From positions 6,978,001 through 7,042,000 of the forward strand of contig NC_016458.1 of NCBI RefSeq assembly GCF_000226115.1: a stretch of 64,000 bases of DNA, written 5' to 3'. Shown one piece after another: positions 1-12,720 of this stretch. The DNA comes from Thermothielavioides terrestris NRRL 8126. Lineage: Eukaryota > Ascomycota > Sordariomycetes > Sordariales > Chaetomiaceae. Position numbers and translations under genes: made by a program. Position 1 is the first letter of the stretch. Every line of letters begins with the position of its first letter. A model generated the notes under the pieces. That model searched no databases. It saw only the letters and a program-made list of their open reading frames with translations, and was not told the DNA's origin.

Positions 1-1184
1 CGCGGATGCCGAATGCGTCTCTGGCAGCATACCACACGGGCATCCTTGCGGAAGCGATCCTGTTGTCGGCAAAATCATGCCACGAGAAGGCATACCAGTG
101 CGCTATGGCAAATGCCGGCATCTCGATGCAGATTAAAAAGTCCTGAATGGCCGCGGCGAGGTTGTCGGGGGTGTAGCCCTGGACTTGATCCGGGATGGCG
201 CCGAGCCAGACAAGGATGGACAGGAAGAAGCCCTGCCAATACGAGGCGAAGATGATGAGCTTGATGCACAAGAACTTGGGAACCGGCCGGAAAGGTTTTA
301 GATCGTTGTGCATGCAGACCCAGAACAGCCCGAGCGAGTAGAGACTGACGGTGACGCTGACATTGTAGATGATGCCGCTCCAGAAGTAGCCCGACTGCAG
401 CCCAATGTATCCCTCCTGGTATGTGCCGGTCGCCTTCATGATGATTGCCGCCAGGGCTAGGATCGGCTTGAGCCACGCGTACTGCAGGATACCCCTTTTT
501 ATCGCGAGAAAGGTGTGGGGGTCCGATATATCGACCGTGGGGAGCACGTGGTTGAGCGGCCAGAGATGGTGGACAGGCGCACGGCCGTGTGTCATGATGA
601 TGAGCGCCCGCTCGCCGCTGAGGTAGTTGATCAACAGCTGGAAGAAGGTGTAGATCGTAAATGCCTGGGACATTCAGCTTTCGTTTCCACTGATCCGACA
701 CTGCCACGCGAGCCACGGGGGAGTAGTACCTCGTAGATATCACGAATTGGGTCGAGAAAGTCGGCGGCTGTGCGGGAGACCATACTGGTCCAGGAGGCAA
801 TCGAGTATATGGGAACCCTGGCAGTGAATCAGTGCTGCCACCTGTCGCGACGTGGACCAGCCAAACGTACATAAGAAGGATGCGGACGACATATCGTTGG
901 AGCAGCGGCTTCCGATAATTCTTGCTGCGGCGTCGCCATCAGCTGGCAGTTCCGCAAGTCGGCATTTTGTTAGGCACTTACGTCTGCAGCCATATCGACC
1001 TGTTTCCGGGTCATAGCAGCCGGGTCAGTACTTCCGCAGGGCATGCAGTGTCGAGAGAAGGCAGAGCGGGAAGAGAAGGGCAGGGTTTCGCATACACGAT
1101 GGATAGCAAGGTCGCGGCGAGCGACGCGACGCCCGCGATCACGGTCGCAGCCGCTTCGAATTTTTGGCCCGTGCCTCCCGTCAT
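1..1184 (-). CDS. TMEM184 / OST-alpha family vacuolar membrane protein (Hfl1-like), 3' end cut off
   Basis: This is the N-terminal part of a multi-spanning membrane protein of the TMEM184/organic solute transporter alpha family (DUF300). Fungal relatives include fission yeast Hfl1, a vacuolar protein that binds Atg8. The spliced product contains KNYRKPLLQRYVVRILLMVP, then PIYSIASWTSMVS, FLDPIRDIYEAFTIYTFF, NYLSGERALIIMTHGR and WVCMHNDLKPFRPVPKFLCI, all typical of the family. Exons read right to left: 1096-1184, 982-999, 871-924, 730-817 and 664 to the window edge. Introns have GTATGC, GTAAGT, GTACGT and GTACTA donors with CAG acceptors and keep frame. The start at 1184 opens MTGGTGQKFEAAATV, followed by the first hydrophobic segment. 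Exon 2 is only 18 bases. The gene is divergent from CSF1. The C-terminus lies beyond position 1. Family is confident; the exact transported substrate, if any, is unknown. Confidence 0.85.
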
Positions 1185-1816
1185 CTCCGACAGCGGTCTG
1201 GGAGGACGGAACAACGAAGCTTCGACTAGTCGTTGGCTTACGAAGCCGCCATCAGCTGTACAGCGTGTTTCGTGGGAGAACGAAGCTCGAGCGTCGCCAG
1301 ATGATGACGATGAGCTCAGAGCCCCAAACGGGAAGCTCAGACTGCCGGCCAAACGCCGCTGGGCTCCAGGCCGACAGGGGTGGCCACCGCCAACTTCCAA
1401 GCCAGCCCCCCACAAGGCGGGTACTTCCCCGGCCTTGCACGCAAGCCGCAAGTTTTATGTAGCGGCATACCCCTGCACAATTACGTTACACGACGAGCAT
1501 CGCAGCTCCCGCTAATCTGGAGCTTCCTCTGGAGCGTCCATGCATGTTCGTCCGCCAACCGTTCGTTTCGCGAGCTCTACTCGCCCCCCTCGCGCTTCGA
1601 CCTCGGATGGCAACGCGAACAGGTCGAATTCGTACCCATTGTTGTTTGCTGCGTTTCCGAAACATGCAGTAGCCTGCCGCACAGCTCTCCACACTCGCTC
1701 TGCCCTTTTCTTCGCTTGGAGCGCGGGGATGGAGGGCATGGCAAGTCGCATCCTCGGGGTCCAGTAGCCTTGCGACGGTTGCTCCGGGTCACCCAGCACG
1801 GGGCCGGTCCATCGCC
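1185..1816. promoter_or_regulatory. Shared divergent upstream region of the TMEM184-like gene and CSF1
   Basis: This 632-base gap separates two head-to-head genes, so it must hold both promoters and 5' leaders. I see no TATA box or recognisable operator. Open frames crossing it show no family resemblance. Confidence 0.5.
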
Positions 1817-4800
1817 ATGTCGAGCGGCGGTTTCTTCTCGGGCGATGGGATTGTATTCCATCCGTATGCTCACCCATCCCGGTCACATGGCATCTAGCTG
1901 GATTTCCGGTGCGATTCGAACTAACCCTTTGGTTCCCACAGGCCGTTTCTTGGGATCCTGATTGCATGCGGTGTTCTGTAAGCGTCCCCGGCTCTGCGGC
2001 CCTCGCTCTCCGCTCTGGCTCGCCCCCCTGACCGGAAACAGATCGGTGTTCTCCCTCCTGTACTTCAACCGGGTGTTTGCGTCTGTTGTTTCCTGGGCGA
2101 TACGAACCTATACGTGGCACCAGTACGGGGTTTACATCGACATCCAGGCCCTCCAAGTGTCCTTGCTCGCCGGCCGCATCTTCTTCACCGGCTTTCGGTA
2201 TCACGGCAATAACGAGACCATCTTGGTGCAAAACGGTCACATCACATGGGCGTACTGGCTGCGCAGGGTCCGGGAGGTGAACATTGGGCTGGGAAAGGGT
2301 GTCGAGCGGGATCCCGATGTTGATCGAAGTAGCCTCTCGACAAAGCTTCCCTGCCGCGTCAAGGTTTCTCTCAGGGGTCTAGAATGGTTCATATACAACC
2401 GCAGTCCTGCATACGACTCGGTTCTTTCCAGCCTCACAGACGCTGGAGTGGGCCAGCCCGAGCCGGATCCGCCCCGAGGCGAGCCAGAGACAACAACCGT
2501 GCCCGATGATCCTCCTCCCGCTCACCTGCGACGAAGGCGATCGGGACGACAAGAGGCCTCAAAAACCCCATTGGCCGCTGGCTTTTCCGCCGAAACTGAG
2601 AAAACAGGTATCGCTCGCGATGTCGGCACCGCCAATGTGGGTGACCTGACCCGGGCCCCAAGCACTGGCTCCTCCGCCTCGGACCGCGTCAGACACCAGA
2701 CGAGCAGTGTGCCTGTTGAGGGTGGCGAGGACCTCCCGCTGTTTCTGCAGCTCCTCCCAATACACCTGGAATGCGATCGGGCGGCGCTCGTGATGGGTAA
2801 TGAGAATACCAAGGCCATCCTAGTCGTCAAGGCCAATTCACTATCAGGCGAAATAGATGCTTCCAGCACCAAGACTCCCGATCCATACCGCCAGTACTTC
2901 CGATTCAAGTTCAAGCACCCAGTGATCGAAATGAAAGAGAACTTGGACTTCAAAGAGGAGCAAGCCGACCGGGCCGTTCGAGACAAACTAGCCGCCCAGG
3001 GGTCGCTGTCTCGTCCCAACAGATCCTTCCTCCATTGGCAGAGACGCAGGCTGCGGGAAGGGCTCAGGAGCATGGTGCCATTCTTGAACAGGTCCGTCGA
3101 GTCCTTTTCGCCCTCGAGCAGGGGAATTGGGACCGCCGCCAGCCAGGTGCCCGGCTCAGGCCATTGGCAAGGGTTGTCACGGTATCTCGCCGAAGGCGCC
3201 GAGGACCAAAAGTCGCAATGGGCTGCTTGCGAGTACGCCGCGGTGCCTACCCTGTTGGACAGCCCCGAAGCATCCTTAACCATACTGTGGGACGTGGTTG
3301 GCAAGGTAGCGCCACCGTCCGCCTCGCCGCAGGAGAAAGACCCCGAGTATGCAACCAATATCAACGGTGCCCACCCCCCAGCTTGGGCTATCAACCTCTC
3401 CATCAACGGAGGCTCGATCAACTACGGGCCCTGGGCGGACAGACATCGCGCGGACCTGCAACGAACCTTCGCCCCAAGCCTCTGCAAAGACGCGGTTCCC
3501 GCCCGCCACCTGCCTCCGGGAGCGTTTCGCGTGCCTACCCAGTTCAAGTTCTTCGTGGAACTCACTGATGATACCACTATCCGCATCCCGGTAAGAGAGG
3601 CATCAAAAGACTGGCGATGGCAAGGCAAAGGGCCAGCCCCGAAAAAGCCGAACAGCCATGGCACGCGCAGGGCTCGTCGATCTAAGAAATCGGACCAGCC
3701 TGCCGACCTGCACCAGCGGCCCTACGGCTGGCTCGATCTAAGGCTTCCAGCCAACGCCACCGCGTCCTACTCGATGGACATGGTCGCCGGACCGTCGGGG
3801 TACACCAACACCCTCGATTTGGACTTGCCCAGCACCGAGATCTCAAGCAGCATCAACCACGAGCTGCTCTTGAGGTCCGGGCGGCAGACCATATCTTGCG
3901 ACCTCTCTACGCCGTTAGGTTGGAACTCACTCCGCCAGTGGCGCTTCAATATCGCCAGCGATGGCTTGGAACTCTACATCTTACGGGACCATGTCTTCCT
4001 CCTGACCGATCTAGTGGACGACTGGACGAGCGGACCTGCTACCGAGTACTTGGTTTTCGTCCCATTCAAATACTCCCTGGACCTTCAGCTCCAAAACGTC
4101 CGACTCTTCTTGAACCTCAACGATGCGAATATCGTCAGCAACCCGACCGACTTGGACGACAACACATATCTCATCATCTCCAGCCCGCTGCTCAGATCAG
4201 GAGTTTGCATCCCGGTCGACCAATACAAGCCCAGCAGAAATGCTATTCCCTTCGACATCCGCGCGGACACCGCGGCCATCGACCTTCATTTGCCTCCGTG
4301 GAACACCCAAGCGTCGTTCCTCGCGTCCAAGGAGGTTGGGCGACTGGAGAACTTGGCTGTAGAGGCCTCCTATCACTACAACGCGACGACCTCGCCGGCA
4401 AACACTGACACGCTGGTCTTGAACATTTCCGGCCTGTCCCCAACTGCGCGCCTTCACGGCTTCACGATCCGCTATTTCCTCAAGGTCAAGGACAACTACT
4501 TCGGCGACGACATACACTTCAAGACGCTGGAAGAATACCAAGACGTGTTGCGCTTGAAGGAGCACAACTCTGATGCTGAGGCTGCCGTCAAGCCGCCCCC
4601 TAAGAGGTCGAACGACTTGGATGTCATCCTCAACATCAGAGCTGACGATCCGAAAGTCCTGCTCCCGGCCAACTTGTACTCTTCCCAGCGCCATATACAG
4701 ATCGACACGGCAAGCCTGTGCCTTGATCTGCGGTTCACCAACTACTACATGGACATGGACCTGCTTGTCGCACCCCTGAATCTGTCGCTGGGAGACACCG

Positions 4801-7800
4801 AGTCCGGTTCCGAAACTCCGATGAGCGCCACGTCGAGCACGCAGGTGTTTGTCGATGGTCTCAGTGTCTACGGCCATCGCGTCTTTGGCCTGCCCCCCGC
4901 TGAGCCAACTTACATGTGCAACTGGGATCTTTCCTTGGGAGCACTGACCGGCGAGTGTACCACGGAGTTCTTGACGACTCTCACCAGCGCCGCCAAGGCC
5001 TTTGCATTTACCTTTGATGACGATGAAAATGCTCTGATACCCTTCTCTTCAATTGTGCTTTACGACGTCACGTTCCTTCGGGTCTTTGTGCATTCAGTTC
5101 GCCTGTGGCTGCACGTCGAGGATGCCGCGTTCCTCCTCTCAACTGGCGCAGTCGACGTCAACTACAATGACTGGGCGCGGTCGCATTACTCTCGGAAGGC
5201 CAACATCAACATCCCGGATATCAAGCTGTCTTGCCTGAACGCCGAGTTGGCCACAAGACACAAGGCTCGATCGGAGCATGCCGTCGAGGCTGACGCGCTG
5301 GTCGAAACGAGCGTGAAGGTGGCGATTGTTGGCCGGAAAGCGAATTTTTCGAGGGAACGCAAGCTGCAACAAGAACTCGTCCGCCGGCACGATCAACGGA
5401 CACACAGAACCCCATTCCTCATTCTCCCCGGCGTTCTGGAAGACGACCTGGTTCCTGACGCCGTCGATCCTCCAGCCCAGAGCGTCCCGCCGGTTCCCAT
5501 GCCAGTCCGCTCAATTGCTACATGGAGCGACAGAACGTCTTTGAGCTCTAATAGGAGCTCGGAGCGGTCCCGGAGCCTGCGCCATAAATCCTCCTTTCTG
5601 TCACTTTCCGGCTCAGCCCCGAGCAGTGTACGCAAGCCTTTCAGCTCGAGACGGTCAAGCGGGAAGGGCAGGCTTCCGGAGCGGCTGAACCGTCGTTCCC
5701 CTTTGGGAACCCGGCCTGACGAGGACGGTCATTCCCCGATGCAAACGCGCGAGCTTTCGCCCTCCACACGCCATTCTGCCTTTTACAGCGTGCCGGGGGA
5801 CCATGGCGAACACCGTGACGTTGTCCACAACACGGTCGCGTTCTCCAGCCAGTTCTTTGCACCATACTTCCCCCTTGAGAATGTCAAACCAACTCATGCA
5901 GAAGCAATGATGCGGAGCATCGAAAACGACGAGGAGGGCCCGGGCGACTCAGATTCGGTCGCCTTTGATCTCGGCGACGTCGACCCGAGTCTTCTCAGCG
6001 AAGACCACGCATATTCGAGCATCCTGATCGAACTGCCGTCAGGGTTGGCGGCGTTCTGCAACCCTACCTCGCTGCGCTGCGTTGCGGCCCTGCTCGCTTC
6101 TATGCAGGACACTGACCCTGATCGCATTCTGGACTCACTCCAAATGGACTCGATGAAGGGCGTTTTCGGCAGACAAAAGGACCAGAAGATGAAAGGACGC
6201 ATCAGCGACTTGCTAATCAGGCTCCCACATGCCAATCTCCGTTTCATCGGTTCTTCCGAAGCAGACTCCCTAAATCAGCCGGCTGACCAGCAGGACCAGT
6301 ACGATCTCGCGCTCACCAAGCTGTCCTTCACGTCCCGCTCTCAAGCTACTTGGCGAGATGCGTCCAAACCCCAGTCAAGGGAGGTCAGCCGTTCATTCCA
6401 TGTGAGGCTCGGTTCGATGGAGTTGTCAGCAGCCGAGAGATCCCCCGGCATGCCCAGTTCTCCGGCAGCCGCGCTTGTCCGCATTGACAGTGTGTTGGCT
6501 TCGATGGGAACGAAGGATGTCACATACTTCGATGTTGAGATCGGCGGAATTCGTGGCAACACTTTCTCGGGGAAGGTCGACTATCTGGCGTCCCTGGCTC
6601 AACGCGCAGAGGTTCTGGGATCTGACATTGGAAGGCTGTTCTCTGCCTCGTCATCAAATGAGAAGATGATGGCGCGAAGTCTCGTGCATCGTCTGCTCTC
6701 CGCAGGCCAAAGCGTTCCGGACCCGTCATTCCTGATACGACCGTCTGCGGTCCTCCGTTCTGCCCATCAGCATCTGCGAACGTTCGATTCGTGGAAACTT
6801 GCCATGCGTCTCCGCCAAATCTGGACGGTCCTAGCGCCAAGCGCAGGAGAGCAGATCAAGTTTGACTGTCTTCATTCCTCCTCGGCCTCAGATGCTGAGT
6901 TGAAAAAGGAGATCATCGCGGCGTTTGAAAGATGGAGGAGTTGGGACCTTGAGGATGTTGAGGAGAGCCTGCTCATAAGCGTCTTGTTTGGGCAAACAGG
7001 CAGCTCTTCAGAGGCGAAGCCTCCGGACAAACCGACGCTTGCTGTCGCGAGGATCAAGCATCTTCAGTTCGCAGTCAACCCTGGACCCAAGCAAAACGAG
7101 ATCACCTTTGTCGACCTCGGTGCCCGACTACAGCGCAAGCCAGTTCCGGCCAAAGCTGGAGACGACCTCACAGGACCGACAGGCATTTCGACCATTCTGA
7201 GCGTCTCTTGCGAAGACGCCATTGTTAGCCTGAACTGGGAACTATGCGAACTAGCAAACAGCATCCTGAAGCTGATCAAGCGTATGCCGTCTCAGGCACC
7301 AGAGCAGGCCCCTGTGCAGCCGGACAAGCCGAGAGTCTCAACCGCCGCAGAGCCACGCGCCGAGAGCACGGTTCACTGTGTTGTGTTTCTTGGGCACGGG
7401 TCCTTGATCGTGGAGACGGTCAACCTCTTTTCCGCGTCATTCAGCAACGGAGGACAGGCGTCCGTGCTAGTGAGGCAAGATCCCAGCGGCAACATGGACG
7501 CCAGCCTGGTTCTCAGCTGCGATTCGGTGACATCGAGTCTCCGAAGCCATCAGCAGAAGCTGGCCAAGCTCATCCTGGAGAAACCCAGTGTCTTCGTCTC
7601 GCACGAGCTCCGGGCGAGTCAGACCACCGACTCCCATACCGTCAAGACGGCTGCGAGCAACCAATATATGAGCCTGGCTATCAGGCAAGACCCCATTACC
7701 TTGGCGGAAGTCTTTGATCTTGTTGTCCGGGACGAGTTCGCGCAGTTGTATAGGCTGAAGAAGCAGCTTCCCTCTTCGCCCCGACCCGCGCCCGGATCCA

Positions 7801-10800
7801 AGAAGATCGCCGATCGCCTGTCTGCCTTCCGGGTCAACGTGGCCCTTTTTATGGACAAGTACACCATCAGCCTGCCACTCCTGCGCTCCTTGACGTACAC
7901 GATTCAGGGCACAGTTTCTCGAGCAGCAATGGCTGCAAACTTCGGCCGTGAGATTATCTTCGATTTCGACATCAAGGAGAACTCTCACGACATGCAGGTC
8001 AGGGTTAATAATGTAGCCCGCAGTATCTCGCTTCTCCAGATCCCGCCAACAAACGGCCGGATTAGGAGTCATACCGAATCAGGAGATCATTCCATCAGCG
8101 TCTTCGCATCCGTCGAGCTGGTGCAACTGGATGCCTCGGCCGTGTATAGCCTGCTGTCTGCTCTCAACCGTCCTGAGATATCAAGCGTCCTCAATGAGCT
8201 GCAGCAGCAAGCCAGAACCATTCAGGAACATATCAGCGAGGTCACTGGAGACACACCGCAAACAACTGTGACTGCAGCAAGCGAGAAGAAGCAGGCAGCC
8301 CTGGCCTACACCGCCCAACTCAGCTTTGCCGGTCTGAAAGTGTTCGGAAATAGTCCATTGAAATCGGAGACAGAACCTCTGGCACACATCTCATTTGCCC
8401 TGGGCAGCGTACATCTCGGACTCTCCAACAAGGTGGAACAGCACGGGCCGGTGTTGCCGTATCCGGAGATCAACGCCCGCCTGCGCCGCGTGGCGTTTGA
8501 AATGAGGAAGGGTAGCGCCGAGGCAATGAAATCGTGCGGCAACGTGGCGTTCGGGGCTCTGATATCAGCCTCCTCGAGTCCCTCCGAGGATGGCAAGGAA
8601 AAGCGGTTCTTCCACGTCAGGAGCGACGCGTTCGAGGTGAACCTTTCCCCGGATACGATATCCACCGTCATCGACGTCCTGGGCTACATGGGCGATAAGA
8701 TCAAGGACCTCGACACCTCGCGAGAGCTAGAGTATCTGCGGAAGCTTAGACAGTCAAAGCCGCGCATTGCCATCAACGACGCGGAACCAGAGGACCAGGG
8801 CGCCGACTTCATCGATGCGTTCCTCTCGTCCATCACCTACAGCTTCGAGATCTGCAACATCCGGTTGGCCTGGCTGGTGAACAGGATTGGCGAGGAGCCA
8901 GCGGTTGGCAAGGAGGATCTTGTCTTCTACCTCCAGAGGATTGAGCTCGGTACGCGGACGAGGAACTCGGCTCGGCTGACCATCGAAGACCTGGAGCTCC
9001 AGATGGTTGGCCCATCTCACGGCAAGATGCTCCGGTCCCCGAACTCTGCGCTGTTACCGGAGATCATTTTCAACGTGGCGTACGTGTCCACGGCCGACGC
9101 CCGCCGTCTTGCTTTCCAGGCGGTGGGCAAGCCTCTAGACGTGCGACTGACTTCGGGTTTCATCATTCCCGCTGCGCACCTGAACGATTCTATCACGTTG
9201 TCGCTGAAGATCATTCAGCAAGCCTCGCAGAACTGGAACCCAAGAACTTCGAGGCCGGCGCCGGCCACCACGAAACCGCCGGACGAGGCGCCACGGAAAA
9301 GCATTCTCGGGGGAAAGAGGCTTGAGTCGCTGCTGATCGATGCGGACTTTGCCGGGGCCGTGGTCCACCTGACGGGGAAGAAGGCGCCCGAGGACTTGGT
9401 CTCTGCCACGCGATCAGCCCGATCAAGTTCTGGGAAGCAGGGACAACTAGGTCCGGATGAAACAACGAGCAGCACAACGTTGAGGTCGCCTGGCTTGGCC
9501 TGGAAACTTGAGTTCAGAGACAACGGCAAGGATGACCCATCCCTGCATGCCGAGGTCAAGATCGATGCTTCCAGCAACGTTCTCTACCCGTCAGTAGTGC
9601 CTCTAGTTGTGGACATCAGCAACAGCGTCAAGAAGGCGGTGAGCAGCCATGGCGACAAGAAAGACCAGGCACATGCGCACGCGCGAGAAGTTGCTGCTAA
9701 GGTGAAGCTTCCTGAGGAGGACAGAATCCTGACGGCCGATCCCACGTCGGTCCTCGGCAGGATGAAGCTCAATCTCGGATTGCGCATTTGCAAGCAAGAG
9801 TTCTCTTTCAGCTGCCAGCCGATCGCGCGGGTAGCCGCCACTGCCAGCTTTGACGACGTCTACTTCACCGCCAACACAGTCCGCTCGGTGGAGCAGGGCA
9901 ATTTCTTTGCTATCTCGGGATCCTTTACGAATCTGCAGGCCTCGGTGCAGCACGTCTACTCCAGAGAGTCGACCGGCAGCTTGAAGATCCCTTCTATCGT
10001 CCTCTCCTTCCTGAACAGCAAGCACCTCAGCGGCACCAGCGGTGTGTCGGCCATCCTCAAGTTCAGTCCCATGGAGGTGTCCATCAACGCGAAGCAGTTC
10101 CAAGACTTTCTCCTCTTCCGCGAGATCTGGCTACCCGGCAAGGCATCCGATCCTTCTGCGAGCCCCGTGGCGAAGCTCGTCACCGAGACATCGCAGGGCC
10201 ACCTGGTGCAGCGCTACCAGCAAGTCGCCGCCACCGCCGCCTTCCCATGGACGGCCAGCATTTCCATCCCAGCGCTCAAGATCGTGGTGGATCTCGGCCA
10301 GGCGCTGGGGAGATCGACGCTGTCCATCAACGATTTCTGGATCTCGTCCAAGAAGACGTCGGATTGGGAGCAGAACCTGTGCCTAGGGTTCCGCATGATC
10401 GGCGTCGAGAGCACCGGGCGGATGAGCGGATTCGTCGCGCTTGAGAACTTCAAGTTGCGCACGTCCATTGAGTGGCCGGAGCGAGAACAAGCGTTGAACG
10501 AGACCCCGCTGGTGCAGGCATCCGTGGGATTCAGCCAGTTCAGGGTGAAGGCGGCCTTTGACTACCAAGCCTTCCTCGTCGCAGACATCACGTCGCTCGA
10601 ATTCCTCATGTACAACGTCCGGCGCAGCAAAGACGGGCGCGGCGACCGCCTGATTGCCATCTTTGACGGCGAGGCCGTCCAGGTGTTTGGCACGACAACC
10701 TCGGCGGCCCAGGGCGTCGCGCTCTATCAAGCGTTCCAAAAATTGGTGCAAGAACGCAAGGCGAACTTCGAGACATCGCTGAAGGAGATCGAAAAGTACA

Positions 10801-11786
10801 TTCGGCGGAAGTCGGTCGCGGCGCCTGCGGGCGTGATGCAGCGGCTCAGCCTCCCCGCGTCCACCTCGGGCGACGACAGGCCGCTCAAGTCGCCCATCTC
10901 GCTCGACACAGACGTCGTAGTCACGCTCAAGGCGCTCAACCTGGGCGTCTTCCCCGGCGCCTTCTCGGACCACCAAGTGTTTAAGATGGAAGCGCTCAAC
11001 GCGCAAGCGCGCTTCGCGGCCTCGGTCCAAGCCGACGGCCGCGTCCACAGCATCCTCGGCCTCACGCTCGGCCAGCTGCGCATAGGACTCGCGGGGGTGC
11101 GCACGGCGGTGAGCGACCCGCCTAACAAGACGCTCGGGGAGCTCTCGGTCGAGGACGTGGTGCAGCGCGCGACGGGCTCGCGCGGCGGCACGATCCTCAA
11201 GGTGCCGCAGGTCGAGGCCGTCATGCAGACGTGGCAGCGGCCCGAGTCGAAGCGCATCGACTACATCTTCAAGAGCGCCTTCGAGGGCAAGGTCGAGGTC
11301 GGCTGGAACTACAGCCGCATCAGCTACATCCGCGGCATGTGGGCCAATCACTCCAAGACGCTCGCCCAGACCTGGGGCCGCGAGCTGCCCAACGTGGCGG
11401 CCATCCGCGTGACCGGCGTGCTCCCGGAGACTGGCGGTGGTGCAACTGCCCCGGACGAGAAACGGGAGTCGCAACAACAACAACAGCCACCAGCACCAAA
11501 GAACGGAGAACAGACCGCCGCCGCAACTACCACCGCCACCACCACCAACAAGATCACGGCTGAGGTCAAGGTGCCGCTGTCCAAGTACGAGTACGTGGCG
11601 CTCGAGCCGCCCGTCATCGAGACGCCGCAGCTGCGCGACATGGGCGAGGCCACGCCGCCGCTCGAGTGGATCGGCCTCAACCGCGACCGGCTGCCCAACC
11701 TGACGCACCAGATCGTCATCGTCGCGCTGCTGGAGCTAGCGGGTGAGGTCGAGGATGCGTATTCAAGGATTTTGGGGAGCACTTGA
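1817..11786 (+). CDS. csf1: Csf1/BLTP1-family bridge-like lipid transfer protein
   Basis: This is the fungal Csf1 (Tweek/KIAA1109/BLTP1) family: giant rod-shaped proteins that carry lipids between the ER and other membranes at contact sites; yeast Csf1 supports lipid supply for GPI-anchor synthesis and cold growth. I join 1817-1863, 1942-1977 and 2042-11786, which gives 3275 residues. The join restores the N-terminal anchor PFLGILIACGVLSVFSLLYF (about residues 16-35), followed directly by the family hallmark NRVFASVVSWAIRTYTWHQY and the first groove repeat with NGHITWAYW. The intron at 1864 has a CTAAC branch site; the second has a GTAAGC donor. The remaining 9.7 kb is one open exon. The middle holds a Ser/Arg-rich linker (about residues 1180-1300). 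The C-terminus has a short Gln run and a Thr/Ala run before a conserved tail. The main frame alone starts at an unrelated Met at 1962, so the short exons matter. It converges on the CAX gene. Confidence 0.92.
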
Positions 11787-12720
11787 TATTTTCTTTTCTT
11801 TAATTTGCCTTTCCTTCCCTCTCTATGGGAGTTGGAGTCGGATCGCATGTGAGAGAGAGATTATTACTAGTAATACTCAAGAGCATCGCATGGCGGAGTG
11901 AGTGGGAAAAGAAATTGGGTTTGGCATAGGAAGGAATAGATACATAGATGGCAGGCAGCATTAGAGTCACAGGAGTCCCCCTCACAGGTAGTAGTAGTGT
12001 AATGAGGTGTTGTTTTCATGAACCAGTAACTACCTGGAAACCGCTGCTGCTTGCTTTGGTTGGATCTGTCATCTGTCTGCGGTCCAGAGACCCCAGCTTC
12101 CCGTGGGCGAGGCATCCAACAGACAGCATGGTTCAGGCCGCAGGTAATGAGGCGGTGTTGACGACGTAGGAATGCCCGGTTGCGTCCAAGCCTAACAAGT
12201 GAGCGGTGTTGAAGACGTGGAGATACGTAGGATAGTGAACACCTGCCGCCTTGAGATGATTTGACTTAACGGGCTCTGTCCCAAAAGCTGTCCTGGTTGG
12301 TAACACCATCACCCCCTGTGCACATGTGGTTTGTATCATTCACCCGAGGAACCGGCCAAGCGCTGATTAGTTTTCGGCATCGTCACGTTCGCCAATGCCT
12401 GATATACGTGTATTTCTGTCTTGAGCCTTGCAAAGGAAAAAGAGATAAGGAAGAGGGAGCCTGGACCGGAAAGGGAGCGGGCAACTGAGAACTAAAAATA
12501 ATAACGCTAATAAAAACAAACAGAAGAAGTAAAGAGAGCAAGGAGAAGAAAAGAAAGCAAAAGAAAAGTCTGAGAATGAACTCATCCGGCGGTCTCTATC
12601 CTGCTCCGTGGTGTACGCCCCTGCTTCTGCCACACTCGCATCCGGTGTCCCATAACTACGCAATGTCCACATATATATACATCGAGCTCGGCCTCGGACC
12701 GGAATCGGAGCACCAGGCTT
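11787..12720. other. Convergent intergenic region, CSF1 and Ca2+/H+ exchanger 3' ends
   Basis: This is the 3' untranslated and spacer sequence of two tail-to-tail genes. It contains AT-rich and purine-rich runs (for example A-rich sequence at 12490-12575) but no supported gene. Confidence 0.6.

Noticed and set aside
10383..11708. Long minus-strand frame of about 440 codons
   Set aside because: It lies antisense inside the GC-rich 3' part of CSF1, is made of Arg/Leu/Asp-rich shadow sequence and has no family motif.
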